This document shows positions 32,198-41,843 of a stretch of DNA of 64,000 nt, one piece after another. Position 1 is the first letter of the stretch; each line of letters opens with the position of its first letter. The position numbers and the translations under genes were made by a program. Below the pieces are notes generated by a model. That model had not been told where the DNA came from and ran no database searches. It saw nothing but the letters and a program-made list of their open reading frames with translations. Source of the DNA: Streptomyces cirratus (GTDB lineage Bacteria > Actinomycetota > Actinomycetes > Streptomycetales > Streptomycetaceae); the NCBI RefSeq assembly GCF_014650775.1, contig NZ_BMVP01000002.1:806001-870000 (forward strand). The letters are read 5' to 3'.

Positions 32198-33312
32198 CGG
32201 GAGGCCTCGGGGTTGTTCTGGGCGGAGGCGGCGAGCTCGCCGGGCTCGCTGGGCATGAGGAATCCCGAACCGCCCGTGGCGGCGGGCGGCGGGGGTGCGA
32301 AGAAGCCCGTCTGCGGGACTTCGGGGGCCGCCGGACCCTCCTCCCACTGCGGCAGGGCCAGCGGATCCGTCTCCCACAGCTGGGCCCGGGGGTCGTCGGT
32401 GGAGGTGTACTCGACGGAGGACCGGGTCATCCGCATGTAGGCCTCCTCCAGCGAGGCGCGGTGCGGGGACAGCTCCCACAGCCGCAGGCCGCCCTCGTGG
32501 GCCAGATCGGAGATCCGGGGCAGTTCCAGGCCCGTCACCCGCAGGGCGCCGTCCGGCTCCTGGAGGACGCGGGCGCCGTCCTTGCGGAGGATCTCCGCGA
32601 ACGCGTCCCGGCCATCGGGGCCGGTCCCGGCCACGCGCACCCGAGCGAATCCGGCCGAGTTGTGCGTGATGAACTCCTGGGTGCTCATGTCGGCCAGCAG
32701 CCGGCCCCGCCCGATCACTATCAGGTGGTCCGCGGTCACGGCCATCTCGCTCATCAGGTGCGAGGAGACGAAGACGGTACGGCCCTCGGCGGCGAGCCGG
32801 CGCATGAGGTTGCGGACCCAGAGGATGCCCTCCGGGTCGAGACCGTTGACGGGTTCGTCGAAGAGCAGCACCTGGGGGTCGCCGAGGAGGGCGGTGGCGA
32901 TGCCGAGCCGCTGGCCCATGCCGAGGGAGAAGCCCTTCGTGCGCTGCCGGGCGGCGTCCTGGAGGCCGACGACCGCCAGCACCTCGTCCACCCGCTTCTC
33001 CGGGATGCCCGAGAGCTGGGCGATGGACAGCAGGTGGGTGCGGGCCCGGCGGCCGCCGTGCATGGCTTTGGCGTCGAGCAGGGCGCCGACGTGCCGCTGC
33101 GCGTTCGGCAGCTCCCGGAAGGCGTGCCCGTTGATCGTCACATGACCGGCGGTGGGCCGGTCGAGTCCGAGGATCATGCGCATGGTGGTGGATTTGCCCG
33201 ACCCGTTGGGTCCGAGGAATCCGGTGACGTGACCAGGCCTGACCTGGAAGGACAGCTGGTCGACGGCGGTCTTGGCGCCGAAGCGCTTGGTCAGGCCGAC
33301 TGCCTCGATCAT
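32194..33312 (-). CDS. ABC transporter ATPase (pair 1)
   Basis: 372 residues. Walker A GFLGPNGSGKST, signature-like FSLGMGQRLGIA, Walker B VLLFDEPVNGLDPEG, and a long C-terminal extension (about 75 residues, Pro/Glu/Ala-rich) beyond the usual roughly 300 residues. Partner of the overlapping permease gene. Paralogue of the ATPase at 34253-35293; the order ATPase-permease-ATPase-permease indicates a tandem duplication. Confidence 0.9.
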   Translation of the reverse strand: MIEAVGLTKRFGAKTAVDQLSFQVRPGHVTGFLGPNGSGKSTTMRMILGLDRPTAGHVTINGHAFRELPNAQRHVGALLDAKAMHGGRRARTHLLSIAQLSGIPEKRVDEVLAVVGLQDAARQRTKGFSLGMGQRLGIATALLGDPQVLLFDEPVNGLDPEGILWVRNLMRRLAAEGRTVFVSSHLMSEMAVTADHLIVIGRGRLLADMSTQEFITHNSAGFARVRVAGTGPDGRDAFAEILRKDGARVLQEPDGALRVTGLELPRISDLAHEGGLRLWELSPHRASLEEAYMRMTRSSVEYTSTDDPRAQLWETDPLALPQWEEGPAAPEVPQTGFFAPPPPAATGGSGFLMPSEPGELAASAQNNPEASR

Positions 33313-33473
33313 GGTTGTGCCCCTCGACAGGCCGGCAGGCCCGGGACGGCTCTCGCCCCTGTAAGGGTTAAGAGGATATCGAGTGGCCTACGGTTCCGTC
33401 CCGGGCCGGATCCCTGAGCTGCCCCTGAGACCGACCCGGGCTTTCCCCGGAGGACGTCCGTAGCGCTGGAGGG

Positions 33474-34256
33474 TCAGGCGTCCCTGTTCTTGAGGACGAA
33501 GTAGCCCCCGAGCACCGCGGCGGCCACCCACAGCAGCATGATGGCGAGGCCGCCCCAGGGGCCGTAGGGCGTCTCGCCGCGGCCCATGGCGTCCGGCACG
33601 ATCTGCATGATCTTGGATCCCGCCTTGTCGGGCAGGTACTGGCCGTACTTCCTGGTCACTTCGAAGCCGCTGAGCAGGTTCGAGACGATCAGGAAGAACG
33701 GGATGAGGATGCTGATCGAGGCGACCGAGCTGCGCAGCATGGTGGCCACCCCCATCGAGAACAGGGCGAGGAGCGCCATGTACACGCCGGCGCCGATCAC
33801 CGCCCGCAGGACGTTCTCCTCCCCGATGCCGATGCCGTGCTCGCCCAGGATCGCCTGGCCGACGAAGAACGCCACGAAGCTGGTCGTCAGCCCGACCAGC
33901 AGGGCCAGTGCCGTGGCGACGGTGAGCTTGCCCAGCAGGAAGCTCCCGCGGCCCGGTACGGCGGCCAGGGAGGCGCGGATCATGCCGGTGCTGTATTCGG
34001 TGCTGACCACCAGCACTCCGAAGACGATCATCGCCAGCTGGCCGAACTGCATCCCGCTGAAGCTCATCAGGGTCGGATCGAACGTGGCCCGTTCGATCTC
34101 GGGCATGCTGTCGAAGGCCGAGCTGATCAGCGCGCAGAACCCGGCGCCGAAGCCGACGGTGGCGATGAGGGCGATGGCGAGGGTCCACACCGTGGAGGAG
34201 ACCGTACGGATCTTCGTCCACTCGGAGTTGAGGACGGCGGGGAGGGCCACGGTCAC
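33474..34256 (-). CDS. ABC-2 type exporter permease (pair 2)
   Basis: 260 residues, six helices, LNSEWTKIRTVSSTVWTLAIA and VSTEYSTGMIRASLAAVPGRG. It shares layout with the pair-1 permease but lacks its Pro-rich N-terminus. GTG 34256 overlaps the ATPase stop by GTGA. A 161-base gap separates it from pair 1, room for a separate promoter. Confidence 0.88.
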   Translation of the reverse strand: MTVALPAVLNSEWTKIRTVSSTVWTLAIALIATVGFGAGFCALISSAFDSMPEIERATFDPTLMSFSGMQFGQLAMIVFGVLVVSTEYSTGMIRASLAAVPGRGSFLLGKLTVATALALLVGLTTSFVAFFVGQAILGEHGIGIGEENVLRAVIGAGVYMALLALFSMGVATMLRSSVASISILIPFFLIVSNLLSGFEVTRKYGQYLPDKAGSKIMQIVPDAMGRGETPYGPWGGLAIMLLWVAAAVLGGYFVLKNRDA

Positions 34257-35293
34257 TCACCGCCCTTGCGGGTCGCGTCGAAACCGGCGCCCCACGCGGG
34301 GACGTCGGCCGGCCGGGCCGGGTTGTCGCCGGCCATGCCGGGAGCGGGAGCGGGAGCGGGAGCGGCAGGGGCGCCGGGGAGCCCCGGCGCGTGGGCGTGG
34401 TACTCGACGGAGTCCGCCGTCATACGCATGAACGCTTCTTCCAGTGAAGCCCGTTGGGGGCTGAGTTCGTGGAGCACGATCTGGTGCTGGGCGGCCAGTT
34501 CGCCGAGCCGCTCCGGTCCCACGCCGTCGATTTCCAGCGTGCCGGTGGCCGGAACGCTGACGGCGTTGATGCCGGCCTCGTGCAGGACGTCCTTGAGCCG
34601 CTCCTGCTGCGGTGAGCGCAGACGTACGTAGCTGCGCGAGTTCTGATGGATGAAATCGGCCATCGGCAAGTCGGCGAGGAGTCTGCCCTGTCCGATCACG
34701 ATCAAATGGTCTGCCGTCAGCGCCATTTCACTCATCAAGTGCGAGGAAACGAAGATCGTCCTTCCTTCCGACGCCAGCCTCTTCATCAGATTGCGGATCC
34801 AGTGAATTCCCTCCGGGTCCAGACCATTGACGGGTTCGTCGAACATCAGGATCTCCGGATCGCCGAGCAGGGCGGAGGCGATTCCCAGCCGCTGCCCCAT
34901 GCCGAGCGAAAATCCTTTCGACTTCTTCCTCGCCACCGGTGTCAGCCCGACGAGATCCAGTACCTCCGCCACCCGGCGTTCGGGGATCCGGTTGGACTGG
35001 GCGAGGCAGAGCAGGTTGTTGTAGGCGCTGCGTCCGCCGTGCATGGACTTCGCATCCAGCAGCGCCCCGATGTGCTTCAGCGGTTCCGGCAGGTCCCGGT
35101 AGTGCTTGCCGTCGATCCTGACCGTGCCACTGGTCGGGTTGTCGAGGTCGAGCATCATGCGCATGGTCGTGGACTTGCCCGCCCCGTTGGGGCCGAGGAA
35201 GCCCGTCACCACCCCCGGTCTGACCTGGAAGCTGAGGTTGTCCACGGCGGTCTTGGCGCCGAATCGTTTGGTAAGGCCCTCAAGCTCGATCAT
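34253..35293 (-). CDS. ABC transporter ATPase (pair 2)
   Basis: 346 residues. Walker A GFLGPNGAGKST, FSLGMGQRLGIA, Walker B ILMFDEPVNGLDPEG, with a Pro/Ala tail (PAPAPAPGMAG). The first 220 residues are nearly the same as the pair-1 ATPase, as expected for recent paralogues. Coupled with its permease by overlap. Confidence 0.9.
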   Translation of the reverse strand: MIELEGLTKRFGAKTAVDNLSFQVRPGVVTGFLGPNGAGKSTTMRMMLDLDNPTSGTVRIDGKHYRDLPEPLKHIGALLDAKSMHGGRSAYNNLLCLAQSNRIPERRVAEVLDLVGLTPVARKKSKGFSLGMGQRLGIASALLGDPEILMFDEPVNGLDPEGIHWIRNLMKRLASEGRTIFVSSHLMSEMALTADHLIVIGQGRLLADLPMADFIHQNSRSYVRLRSPQQERLKDVLHEAGINAVSVPATGTLEIDGVGPERLGELAAQHQIVLHELSPQRASLEEAFMRMTADSVEYHAHAPGLPGAPAAPAPAPAPGMAGDNPARPADVPAWGAGFDATRKGGE

Positions 35294-35427
35294 GCGGCCA
35301 CGCTAGAACGCCCGAGGGCCCTACGCCACCTCGAAAGGTGACACAGGGCCCTCGTTGGGCAAGTGCTGCGAGCCGCGGTCCTACCGGCGAGTATCGGGGG
35401 TGTACGCGCCGGACGCCGTAACGGGGC

Positions 35428-36366
35428 TCAGCGGGTCTGCTGCGCCGGGACGCCGCGGGTGACCGGCTCGTCGTCGATCGGGGAGCCGGCGGCGGCCACG
35501 GCGGCACCGGTCAGCGTCGCCAGCATCTCGCGGACGTTGGTCAGCTGGGCGTTGATGGAGTCGCGGCGGTTGGTGAGCGCCGCCAGCTCGCGCTCGGACT
35601 CGCTGCGGATCCGGTCGGCCTTGGCGTTGGCGTCGGCCACGATGTCCTCGGCCTGGCGCTGCGCGGTCTCCACGGTCTGGCGGGCGCGGCGCTCGGCGTC
35701 GGTACGGAGCTTCTCGGCCTCCAGGCGCAGCTGCTCCGCGCGGTGCTCGATCTCCGCGAGCCGCTTCTCGGCCTTGGCCTGACGGGAGGCCAGGTCCCGC
35801 TCGGACTGCTCCCGGCGCTTGGCGAGGTTGGTCTCGAAGTCGGCGGCGGCCTGGGCGGCCTTGGCGCGCGTCTCCTCGAAGAGCGCGTCGGCCTCCTCGC
35901 GCTTGGAGGCGGCGTCCTTCTGGGCCTCGGCGCGCAGGGTCGACGCGTCGCCCTTGGCCTTCTCGACGATGCGGACGCCCTCGTCCTCCGCCTTCGTCTT
36001 GCGGTCGGCGGCGAACGACTCGGCGTCGTTGCGCACCTGCTGGGCGGCCGACTCCGCCAGCTCACGGTGCTGCTCGGCCGCGCGACGGGCCTCCTCGCGC
36101 AGGTCCTTCGCCTCCTCCTCGGCCAGGCGCAGGATCTTCTCGACCCGGGCGCCGAGACCGGCGTACGACGGCTCGGCGTCGCTCACCTGGGCCTGGGCGT
36201 TCTGCGTTTCGAGGTGCAGCTCCTCGATCCGCTTTTCCAGAGAGTTGATACGTCCAAGTGCGCTGTCGCGGTCGGAGACCAGCTTGGTGATGCGGTCGTC
36301 CACCTGACCGCGGTCGTAACCACGCCGCACGAGCTCGAAGCCGAAGGGGGAGGAAGTGTCGCTCAT
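35428..36366 (-). CDS. filP: Coiled-coil cytoskeletal protein FilP
   Basis: Intermediate-filament-like protein that forms a lattice behind the growing hyphal tip and interacts with DivIVA. 312 residues: a DivIVA-like N-terminus (FGFELVRRGYDRGQVDDRI), a short linker near SYAGLG, then an almost continuous Ala/Glu/Arg coiled coil (about 70-285) and a short tail. Downstream of scy on the same strand; the pairing supports the name. ATG 36366 with agga upstream. Confidence 0.93.
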   Translation of the reverse strand: MSDTSSPFGFELVRRGYDRGQVDDRITKLVSDRDSALGRINSLEKRIEELHLETQNAQAQVSDAEPSYAGLGARVEKILRLAEEEAKDLREEARRAAEQHRELAESAAQQVRNDAESFAADRKTKAEDEGVRIVEKAKGDASTLRAEAQKDAASKREEADALFEETRAKAAQAAADFETNLAKRREQSERDLASRQAKAEKRLAEIEHRAEQLRLEAEKLRTDAERRARQTVETAQRQAEDIVADANAKADRIRSESERELAALTNRRDSINAQLTNVREMLATLTGAAVAAAGSPIDDEPVTRGVPAQQTR

Positions 36367-36485
36367 GGGGTTCCTGTCGAATGAGACCGATGAGGTGCTA
36401 CGTGAGGTGTTGGGGGAATCCTAGGCGCCCGAGCGGCGTGTCATCGAGTCAATCCACGTTTGATCCGGACAATGACACCCCTTTT

Positions 36486-36516
36486 GAGTGGCAAGGCGAC
36501 AGAATGCTTGTCACTC
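36486..36516. other. Hairpin in the scy-filP gap
   Basis: gagtggcaag (36486-36495) pairs with cttgtcactc (36507-36516), nine of ten pairs, 11-base loop. No T-tract on the minus strand, so attenuation rather than full termination between scy and filP is the more likely role. Confidence 0.5.
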
Positions 36517-36560
36517 GTTCGGATGAACCTTCATCAGGTGCACACATTCCCTCATACTGA

Positions 36561-39500
36561 CTAGCCCTCTGACGACTTACCACCCGAACGAGTGGAACCC
36601 GCTGCCGCTCCGGCCTTCACGCCCCCCGCGCCCTGACCGCCGACCACCGGCTTTCCGCCGCCCGAAGGCGCCTCGAATGATTCCAACGCCTCAAGAACGT
36701 CCTGGACACGGGAGATCTCCGCCTGAATGTCCTCCCGCCTGCGCACGAGGACCTCCAGCTCACGGCGGCCCTCCTCGACCAGCTGCTCCGCCTCGGCCTT
36801 CGCCTCCGCGAGCGCCTGCTCCGCCTGACGCGCCAGGTCGGCCTTCTTCTGCTCGGCCTCCTTGAGCAGCGCCTCCGCCTTGCGGACGGCGGCGATGCGG
36901 ACCTTGCTCGCCTCACTGCTCGCGTCGGACAGCATCTCCTTGGCCTTCGCCTCGGCCTCGACGCTCTGCTCCGTCGCCGCGCGCACCAGCTTGTCCACGC
37001 GCTCGCCCGCCGACTTCATCTGCTCGGCCGACTCCCGGCGGGCCCGCTCGTGCAGCTCCTCCACCTCGGACTCCACGCGGGCGCGCAGTTCCTCCGCCCG
37101 CTCCCTTATGGCGGCGGCGTCCGTACGCGCCCCGACGAGCAGCTCGTCCGCGTCCGTACGGGCCTTCTCCACGGTGGAGTTGCCCTCGACGGTCGCCTCC
37201 GAAGTGATCCGCGCCGCCTCCTTGCGGGCCGCGTCGACCATCGCGTCGGCCTGCTCCTCGGCAGCCGTGGTCGCCGCCAGGGCCTGCTGCCGCGCGTCGG
37301 CGGTGAGCTTGTCGGCTTCCGCCGCGGCCTCGGTGATGAGCCGGTCCACCTGCTCCGCGGCCTCGGTGCGGCGCCTGCCCGCCTCCTCGCGGGCCTCGTC
37401 GAGCATGCGTTCCGACTCCGCACGGGCCTCGGTGCGCATGCGCTCCGCCTCGGCCGCCGCCTGCGCCTTGACGCGCTCGGCCTCCGACCGGGTGCGGGCC
37501 GCGTGCTCCTGCGCCGAGGACAGCGCCTCCGTGGCCTCGGCCCGCAGCCGCTCCGCCTCGTTCCGGGCTTCGCCGACCGTACGCTCGTTGTCCTTGCGGG
37601 TCTGCTCGGTGAGCTTGTCGGCTTCCGCCGCGGCCTCGGTGATGAGCCGGTCCACCTGCTCCGCGGCCTCGGTGCGGCGCCTGCCCGCCTCCTCGCGGGC
37701 CTCGTCCAGGATCCGCTCGGACTCCCGCTCGGCGCTCGCCAGCGTCTCCGCCGCCGCGGCCGTGACCCGCTCGGCCTCCGCGGTGGCCTCGCCGATGACC
37801 CGGCCGCCCTCCGCGCGCGCCTCCTCCAGCGTCCGCGCCGCCTCCGTGCGCAGCCGCTCGGCCTCCGCCGCGGCCTCGCCGACCGTCGCCTCGTTGGCCG
37901 CGCGGGTCTCCTCGACCAGCCGGTCGCCCTCGGTGCGGGCATCGATCAGGACGCGTGCCGCGTCCCGTTCGGCCGCGGCCAGGGTGTCCGCGGCCTGCGC
38001 GGTGAGCCGCTCGGCCTTCGCCGTCGCCGCGGCCAAGGTGGCCTCGCTCGCCGTGCGCGTCTCCTCGGTGAGCCGCTCCGCCTCGGAGATCGCCTCCGTG
38101 ACCAGCCGGTCCGCCTGCTCCGCGGCCTCGGTACGCAGCCGGCCGGCCTCCACCCGGGCCTCGTCCAGCGTGTCCGCCGCCTCGGCGCGGGTCGCCTCCG
38201 CCGCCGCCTCGGCGTCGGCGCGGAGCCGCTCCGCCTCCGCGGTGGCTTCCGTGACCGTCGCCGCGTTGGCCGCGAGGGTCTCCTCGGTGAGCCGCTCGGC
38301 CTCCTCCGTCGCCTCCGCGACGATCCGGGCGCCCTCGGCGCGCGAGGACTCCAGGGACTCCGCCGCCTCGCCGCGGATCCGGTTCGCGTCCTCCCGGGCG
38401 TCCGCCCGGGTACGGGCCGCGTCGCGTTCGGAGGCGGCCAGCGCGTCCGTCGCCTCCGTACGCACCCGCTGCGCGTACTCGGCGGTGTCCGCGCGCAACT
38501 GCTCGGCCTCGGCGATGGCTTCGCCGACCGTGCGCTCCGCCAGCGCCTTCGCCGCGTCCGTCTCCTGCCGGGCTTCGCTGCGGATGCGGGCGGCGTCCTC
38601 GGCGGCCCGCTCCCGCTCCGCGTGCGCGTCGGCGCGGACCCGGCCGGCCTCGGCCTCCGACTCCGTCCTGGTGCGCTCCGCCGCGTGCTCGGCCGCGCTG
38701 CGCAGCCCGGCGATCTCCTCCTCGGCCTGCTCGTGCAGTCCGGCCACGGCGTCGCGGACCTGCTGGGCGGTGGCCTCCGCCGCCGCCACCAGCTCCGACG
38801 CGCGCCGCTCCGCCTCGTCGGTGAGCCGGGCCGCCTCGGCCTGAGCCTCCTCCGAGCGCTTGCGGGCCTGCGCCAGCAGCTCCTCGCTCTGCTCACGGGC
38901 CTGGGCCCGCTCGTTGTCGGCGTCCGTACGGGCCGAAGCGAGGGTCTCCTCGGCCTCCCGGCGGCGCCGGGCGGCTTCCTCCGCGGCGGCGGACAGCGCC
39001 TCCGCGGCCTCCGCGGAGACCCGCTCGGCGGCGGCCTTCGCCTCCGCGCGCAGCCGGTCCGCGGTCTCCTGCGCCTCGGAACGCACCCGCTCCGCCTCGG
39101 CCTCGGCGTCACCGCGCAGCCGTACCGCGACCTGCTCGGCCTCCGCCCGGACCCGGCCGGCGTCCTGCGCCGCCTCCGTGCGCAGCTGCTCGGCCTCGGC
39201 CTGCGACTGCGTCTGGAGCGTGCGGATCCGCTCCGCCGACTCGGAGCGCAGCCGGTCGGTCTCCTCGGCGGTCTCCCGGCGGATGTTCTCCGCCGCCGTG
39301 CGGGCGTCGCGCAGCGTCACCTCGGCCGTGGACAGCCGGCTCTCGGCGTCCGTGTGCAGCCGGACCAGTTCCTCGTCGGCCTCCGCCCGCTTGGCGGCGA
39401 TGGCCTGTTCGGTCTCCTCGCGCCGGGCGGCGGCCGCGGCCTCCGCCTCGGCGCGTACGGCCTCGGCCTGCTCCTCGGCCTCGGCGCGCAGCCGTTCGGC

Positions 39501-41096
39501 CTCGGCGCGGGTCCGCTCCAGGGTCTCCTCGGCCTGCCTGCGCAGGGTGGTGGCCCGCTCCACGGCCTCCGCGCGGACCCGCTCGCTCTCGGCGGCGGCC
39601 CCGCCGCGCAGTTCGTCGGCGTCGGCCTTGGCCTTGCCCAGCAGCCCCTCCGCGGTGCGGGCCGCCTCCTCGATCTGCTGGACCGCCTCGCGGCGTGCCT
39701 CGCCGCGGATCCGCTCGCCCTCGGCGACGGCCTCCGCGCGCAGCTGCTCGGCCTCGCCGCGCAGCCGGCGGGCCTCCTCCTGGAGTTCGACCGTACGGGC
39801 CCGGTACTCCTCGGTGTCGTCCTTCGCGGCGCCCTTGAGCTCATCGGCCGTGGCCGCGGCCTGGGCACGCAGCCGCTCGGCCTCGGCCTCGGCCTCGCGG
39901 CGGATCCGCTCGGCCTCCTCGGACGCGGCGCGGGTGGTGGCCTGGGCGTCCTGCGAAGCCTTGTTCAGTACGTCCTCGGCGGTGCGGGCCGCCTTCGCCA
40001 GCTGCGCCGCCATCTCCTCGGAGGCGGCCGTACGGGCCTGCGCGCCGGCCTCGGTGCGCAGCCGCTCCGCCTCCGCGCGGGCGTCGGCCAGCGCCTGCTC
40101 GGCCTCGGCCTTGAGGGCCTCGGCCTCCTTGGACGCCTCGCCGACCAGCCGGGCGACCTGCTCCTTGGCGGTGCGGGTGCGCTGCTCGTTGACCGACTCC
40201 GCCGAGGCGAGCTGGCGGGCCGCGCTCTCCTTGGCCTCCGCGAGCACCTTCTCGGCCTCGGCGCGCGCGGTGCGCAGCGCGTTGTCGGCCTCCTGGACCC
40301 GGGACTCGGCGACCCGGCCCAGGTCGAGGGTCTGCTGCCGGGTCTGCTCGGCCTCGGCGGTGGTGCTCGTGCGCAGCCGCTCCGCGTGCTCGGTGGCCTC
40401 CTGCGCCTGCGCGGAAGCGGCGGCGAGCAGCCGCTCGGCCTCCTTGCGGGCGCGCAGCAGCGTCGCCTCGGCCTCGGCTCGGGTGGCCTCGGCCTCGGAG
40501 GCGAGCCGGCGGGTGGCCTCGGCGGCGTGCCGGGCGGCCTCGGCGCGCGCCGCGTTCAGGGTCTGTTCGGCCTCGGCGCGGGACTCGTCCATGAGCCGGC
40601 GGGCCTGGGACTCCGTGCGCGCGCGCAGCTGTTCGGCCCAGGCGACGTTCTCGTTGACGTGCGCCTCGACCGTCTGGCGGCGCTCGTTGAGTTCCTGGTC
40701 CAGCCGCTGGCGCCGGTTGACGGCCTCGGCGTGCAGCTCGGCCTGCAGACGCGCCTGGTGCTCGGCGTGTTCCTGCAGGATGCGCTGGGTCTGCGCCCGG
40801 GCGTCGCGCAGTTCGCGCTCGGCGTCCGAGCGCATCTGGTCGGCCTGGATCTGGGCATTGCGGAGCAGCTGCTCCGCCTGGTAGCCCATGTCCGCACCGT
40901 CGTAGGCGGGGCGGGACGCGAGATTGCGGCGTACCTCATGGAGCTTGGCGCGCAGCACCTCGACCTGGTATCCCAGGTCTTCGGCGTGCTGGACGGCCTT
41001 CCCGCGCTCCTTCTTCAGCCGCTCCATCTCGGCCTCGAAGCGCGAGAGGTGGTCGGCCTCGGCCTGATGGCTCTCCTGGCTTTCGTAGCCCCGCAC
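36561..41096 (-). CDS. scy: Polar-growth scaffold Scy (giant coiled-coil protein)
   Basis: Scy organises the tip-organising centre with DivIVA and FilP. About 1511 residues, longer than the roughly 1330 I recall for S. coelicolor. The N-terminal 50-60 residues hold a short canonical coiled coil (DHLSRFEAEMERLKKERGKAVQHAEDLGYQVEVLRAKL). The rest is a nearly pure Ala/Glu/Arg coiled coil of the 51-residue-repeat type, ending in a Gly/Ser/Lys-rich tail. GTG 41096 (VRGYESQESH) is the preferred start; in-frame TTG 41138 is an alternative. Older annotations call such genes cellulose-binding protein. It contains an exact 100-bp internal repeat. Confidence 0.92.
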   Translation of the reverse strand: MRGYESQESHQAEADHLSRFEAEMERLKKERGKAVQHAEDLGYQVEVLRAKLHEVRRNLASRPAYDGADMGYQAEQLLRNAQIQADQMRSDAERELRDARAQTQRILQEHAEHQARLQAELHAEAVNRRQRLDQELNERRQTVEAHVNENVAWAEQLRARTESQARRLMDESRAEAEQTLNAARAEAARHAAEATRRLASEAEATRAEAEATLLRARKEAERLLAAASAQAQEATEHAERLRTSTTAEAEQTRQQTLDLGRVAESRVQEADNALRTARAEAEKVLAEAKESAARQLASAESVNEQRTRTAKEQVARLVGEASKEAEALKAEAEQALADARAEAERLRTEAGAQARTAASEEMAAQLAKAARTAEDVLNKASQDAQATTRAASEEAERIRREAEAEAERLRAQAAATADELKGAAKDDTEEYRARTVELQEEARRLRGEAEQLRAEAVAEGERIRGEARREAVQQIEEAARTAEGLLGKAKADADELRGGAAAESERVRAEAVERATTLRRQAEETLERTRAEAERLRAEAEEQAEAVRAEAEAAAAARREETEQAIAAKRAEADEELVRLHTDAESRLSTAEVTLRDARTAAENIRRETAEETDRLRSESAERIRTLQTQSQAEAEQLRTEAAQDAGRVRAEAEQVAVRLRGDAEAEAERVRSEAQETADRLRAEAKAAAERVSAEAAEALSAAAEEAARRRREAEETLASARTDADNERAQAREQSEELLAQARKRSEEAQAEAARLTDEAERRASELVAAAEATAQQVRDAVAGLHEQAEEEIAGLRSAAEHAAERTRTESEAEAGRVRADAHAERERAAEDAARIRSEARQETDAAKALAERTVGEAIAEAEQLRADTAEYAQRVRTEATDALAASERDAARTRADAREDANRIRGEAAESLESSRAEGARIVAEATEEAERLTEETLAANAATVTEATAEAERLRADAEAAAEATRAEAADTLDEARVEAGRLRTEAAEQADRLVTEAISEAERLTEETRTASEATLAAATAKAERLTAQAADTLAAAERDAARVLIDARTEGDRLVEETRAANEATVGEAAAEAERLRTEAARTLEEARAEGGRVIGEATAEAERVTAAAAETLASAERESERILDEAREEAGRRRTEAAEQVDRLITEAAAEADKLTEQTRKDNERTVGEARNEAERLRAEATEALSSAQEHAARTRSEAERVKAQAAAEAERMRTEARAESERMLDEAREEAGRRRTEAAEQVDRLITEAAAEADKLTADARQQALAATTAAEEQADAMVDAARKEAARITSEATVEGNSTVEKARTDADELLVGARTDAAAIRERAEELRARVESEVEELHERARRESAEQMKSAGERVDKLVRAATEQSVEAEAKAKEMLSDASSEASKVRIAAVRKAEALLKEAEQKKADLARQAEQALAEAKAEAEQLVEEGRRELEVLVRRREDIQAEISRVQDVLEALESFEAPSGGGKPVVGGQGAGGVKAGAAAGSTRSGGKSSEG
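37301..37400 (-). repeat. Exact 100-bp direct repeat in scy, copy 1
   Basis: Identical to 37607-37706. The distance of 306 bases equals 102 codons, twice the 51-residue period of the Scy coiled coil. It encodes EEAGRRRTEAAEQVDRL and ITEAAAEADKLT. Confidence 0.9.
37607..37706 (-). repeat. Exact 100-bp direct repeat in scy, copy 2
   Basis: Second copy, in the same reading frame as 37301-37400. Perfect identity over 100 bases, while flanking repeats are only similar, suggests recent duplication or gene conversion. Confidence 0.9.
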
Positions 41097-41277
41097 AGCG
41101 CGGTCCCATCCGTCCCCTGGTCGCAAGCTCACTCCCAATTGAGCATCGCTCGCCCGCTGAACGACGCCCCCGGGGAATGGTGTCAGATACCGGGGCAGGG
41201 GTCACAGGCCCCGACCCCGTCTCCGCACCGAACCCCGGCCGAGCCATGGCCACTCTACCGGCCGGGGAATCGGGCTA

Positions 41278-41706
41278 TCAGTGGTCAGGGTTCGAGGTGA
41301 CCAGTTCGGTGAGTACGCCGTGGCAGTCCTTGGGGTGCAGGAAGGTGATCCGGGAGCCCATCGAGCCGGTGCGGGGCTCGTCGTAGAGGACGCGGACGCC
41401 CTTGCCGCGGATGGCCTCGGCGTCGCCGTCGACGTCGGCGGTGCCGAAGGCGATGTGGTGGACGCCCTCGCCGTTCTTGGCCAGCCACTTGCCGACCGCG
41501 GAGTCCTCGCGGGTGGGTTCCAGGAGCTGGAGGTACGAGGCCCCGCCGTCGGAGGTTTCGTTGATCTTGAGCATGGCCTCGCGAACTCCCTGCTCCTCGT
41601 TGACCTCGGTGTGGAACACCTCGAAGCCGTACGTGGCACGGTAGAACTCGACGGTCTTGTCGAGGTCGAAGCAGGCGATCCCGATGTGGTCGATTCTTGT
41701 CAGCAT
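41278..41706 (-). CDS. mce: Methylmalonyl-CoA epimerase
   Basis: Interconverts (2S)- and (2R)-methylmalonyl-CoA in propionate metabolism and extender-unit supply. 142 residues, glyoxalase/VOC fold: [34 protein letters not shown] and [10 protein letters not shown] carry the metal-binding His/Glu set. ATG 41706 gives the conserved MLTRIDHIG; the longer ORF to 41826 is rejected. Divergent from the thiolase gene. Confidence 0.94.
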   Translation of the reverse strand: MLTRIDHIGIACFDLDKTVEFYRATYGFEVFHTEVNEEQGVREAMLKINETSDGGASYLQLLEPTREDSAVGKWLAKNGEGVHHIAFGTADVDGDAEAIRGKGVRVLYDEPRTGSMGSRITFLHPKDCHGVLTELVTSNPDH

Positions 41707-41772
41707 GGGAACAGTGCACAGCTGAGGAGGGTGGTCACGCAACGTGCCAGCGATCACACCGACAGCCCGATG

Positions 41773-41793
41773 ACTGGGCGGGTACCGCTCAGT
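41773..41793. promoter_or_regulatory. Inverted repeat between mce and the thiolase gene
   Basis: actgggcgg (41773-41781) and ccgctcagt (41785-41793) are complementary at eight of nine positions around gta. Its size and place in a divergent promoter region fit a TetR-type operator of acyl-CoA genes. The regulator is unknown. Confidence 0.5.
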
Positions 41794-41843
41794 ACATTCG
41801 GGTAAACCCTCGTTCACTCCTCTCATCCAAGGGGCTGTGCCTC

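Noticed and set aside
31242..35293. Resistance or biosynthetic cluster around the two ABC exporters
   Set aside because: No biosynthetic gene and no dedicated regulator lies adjacent; they seem to be core-genome exporters of unknown substrate.
37050..41300. Long open frame of 1416 codons on the plus strand opposite scy
   Set aside because: Its Leu/Gly/Arg-rich translation is what the antisense of an Ala/Glu/Arg coiled coil gives in G+C-rich DNA; no SD and no family motif, while Scy is clear on the other strand.
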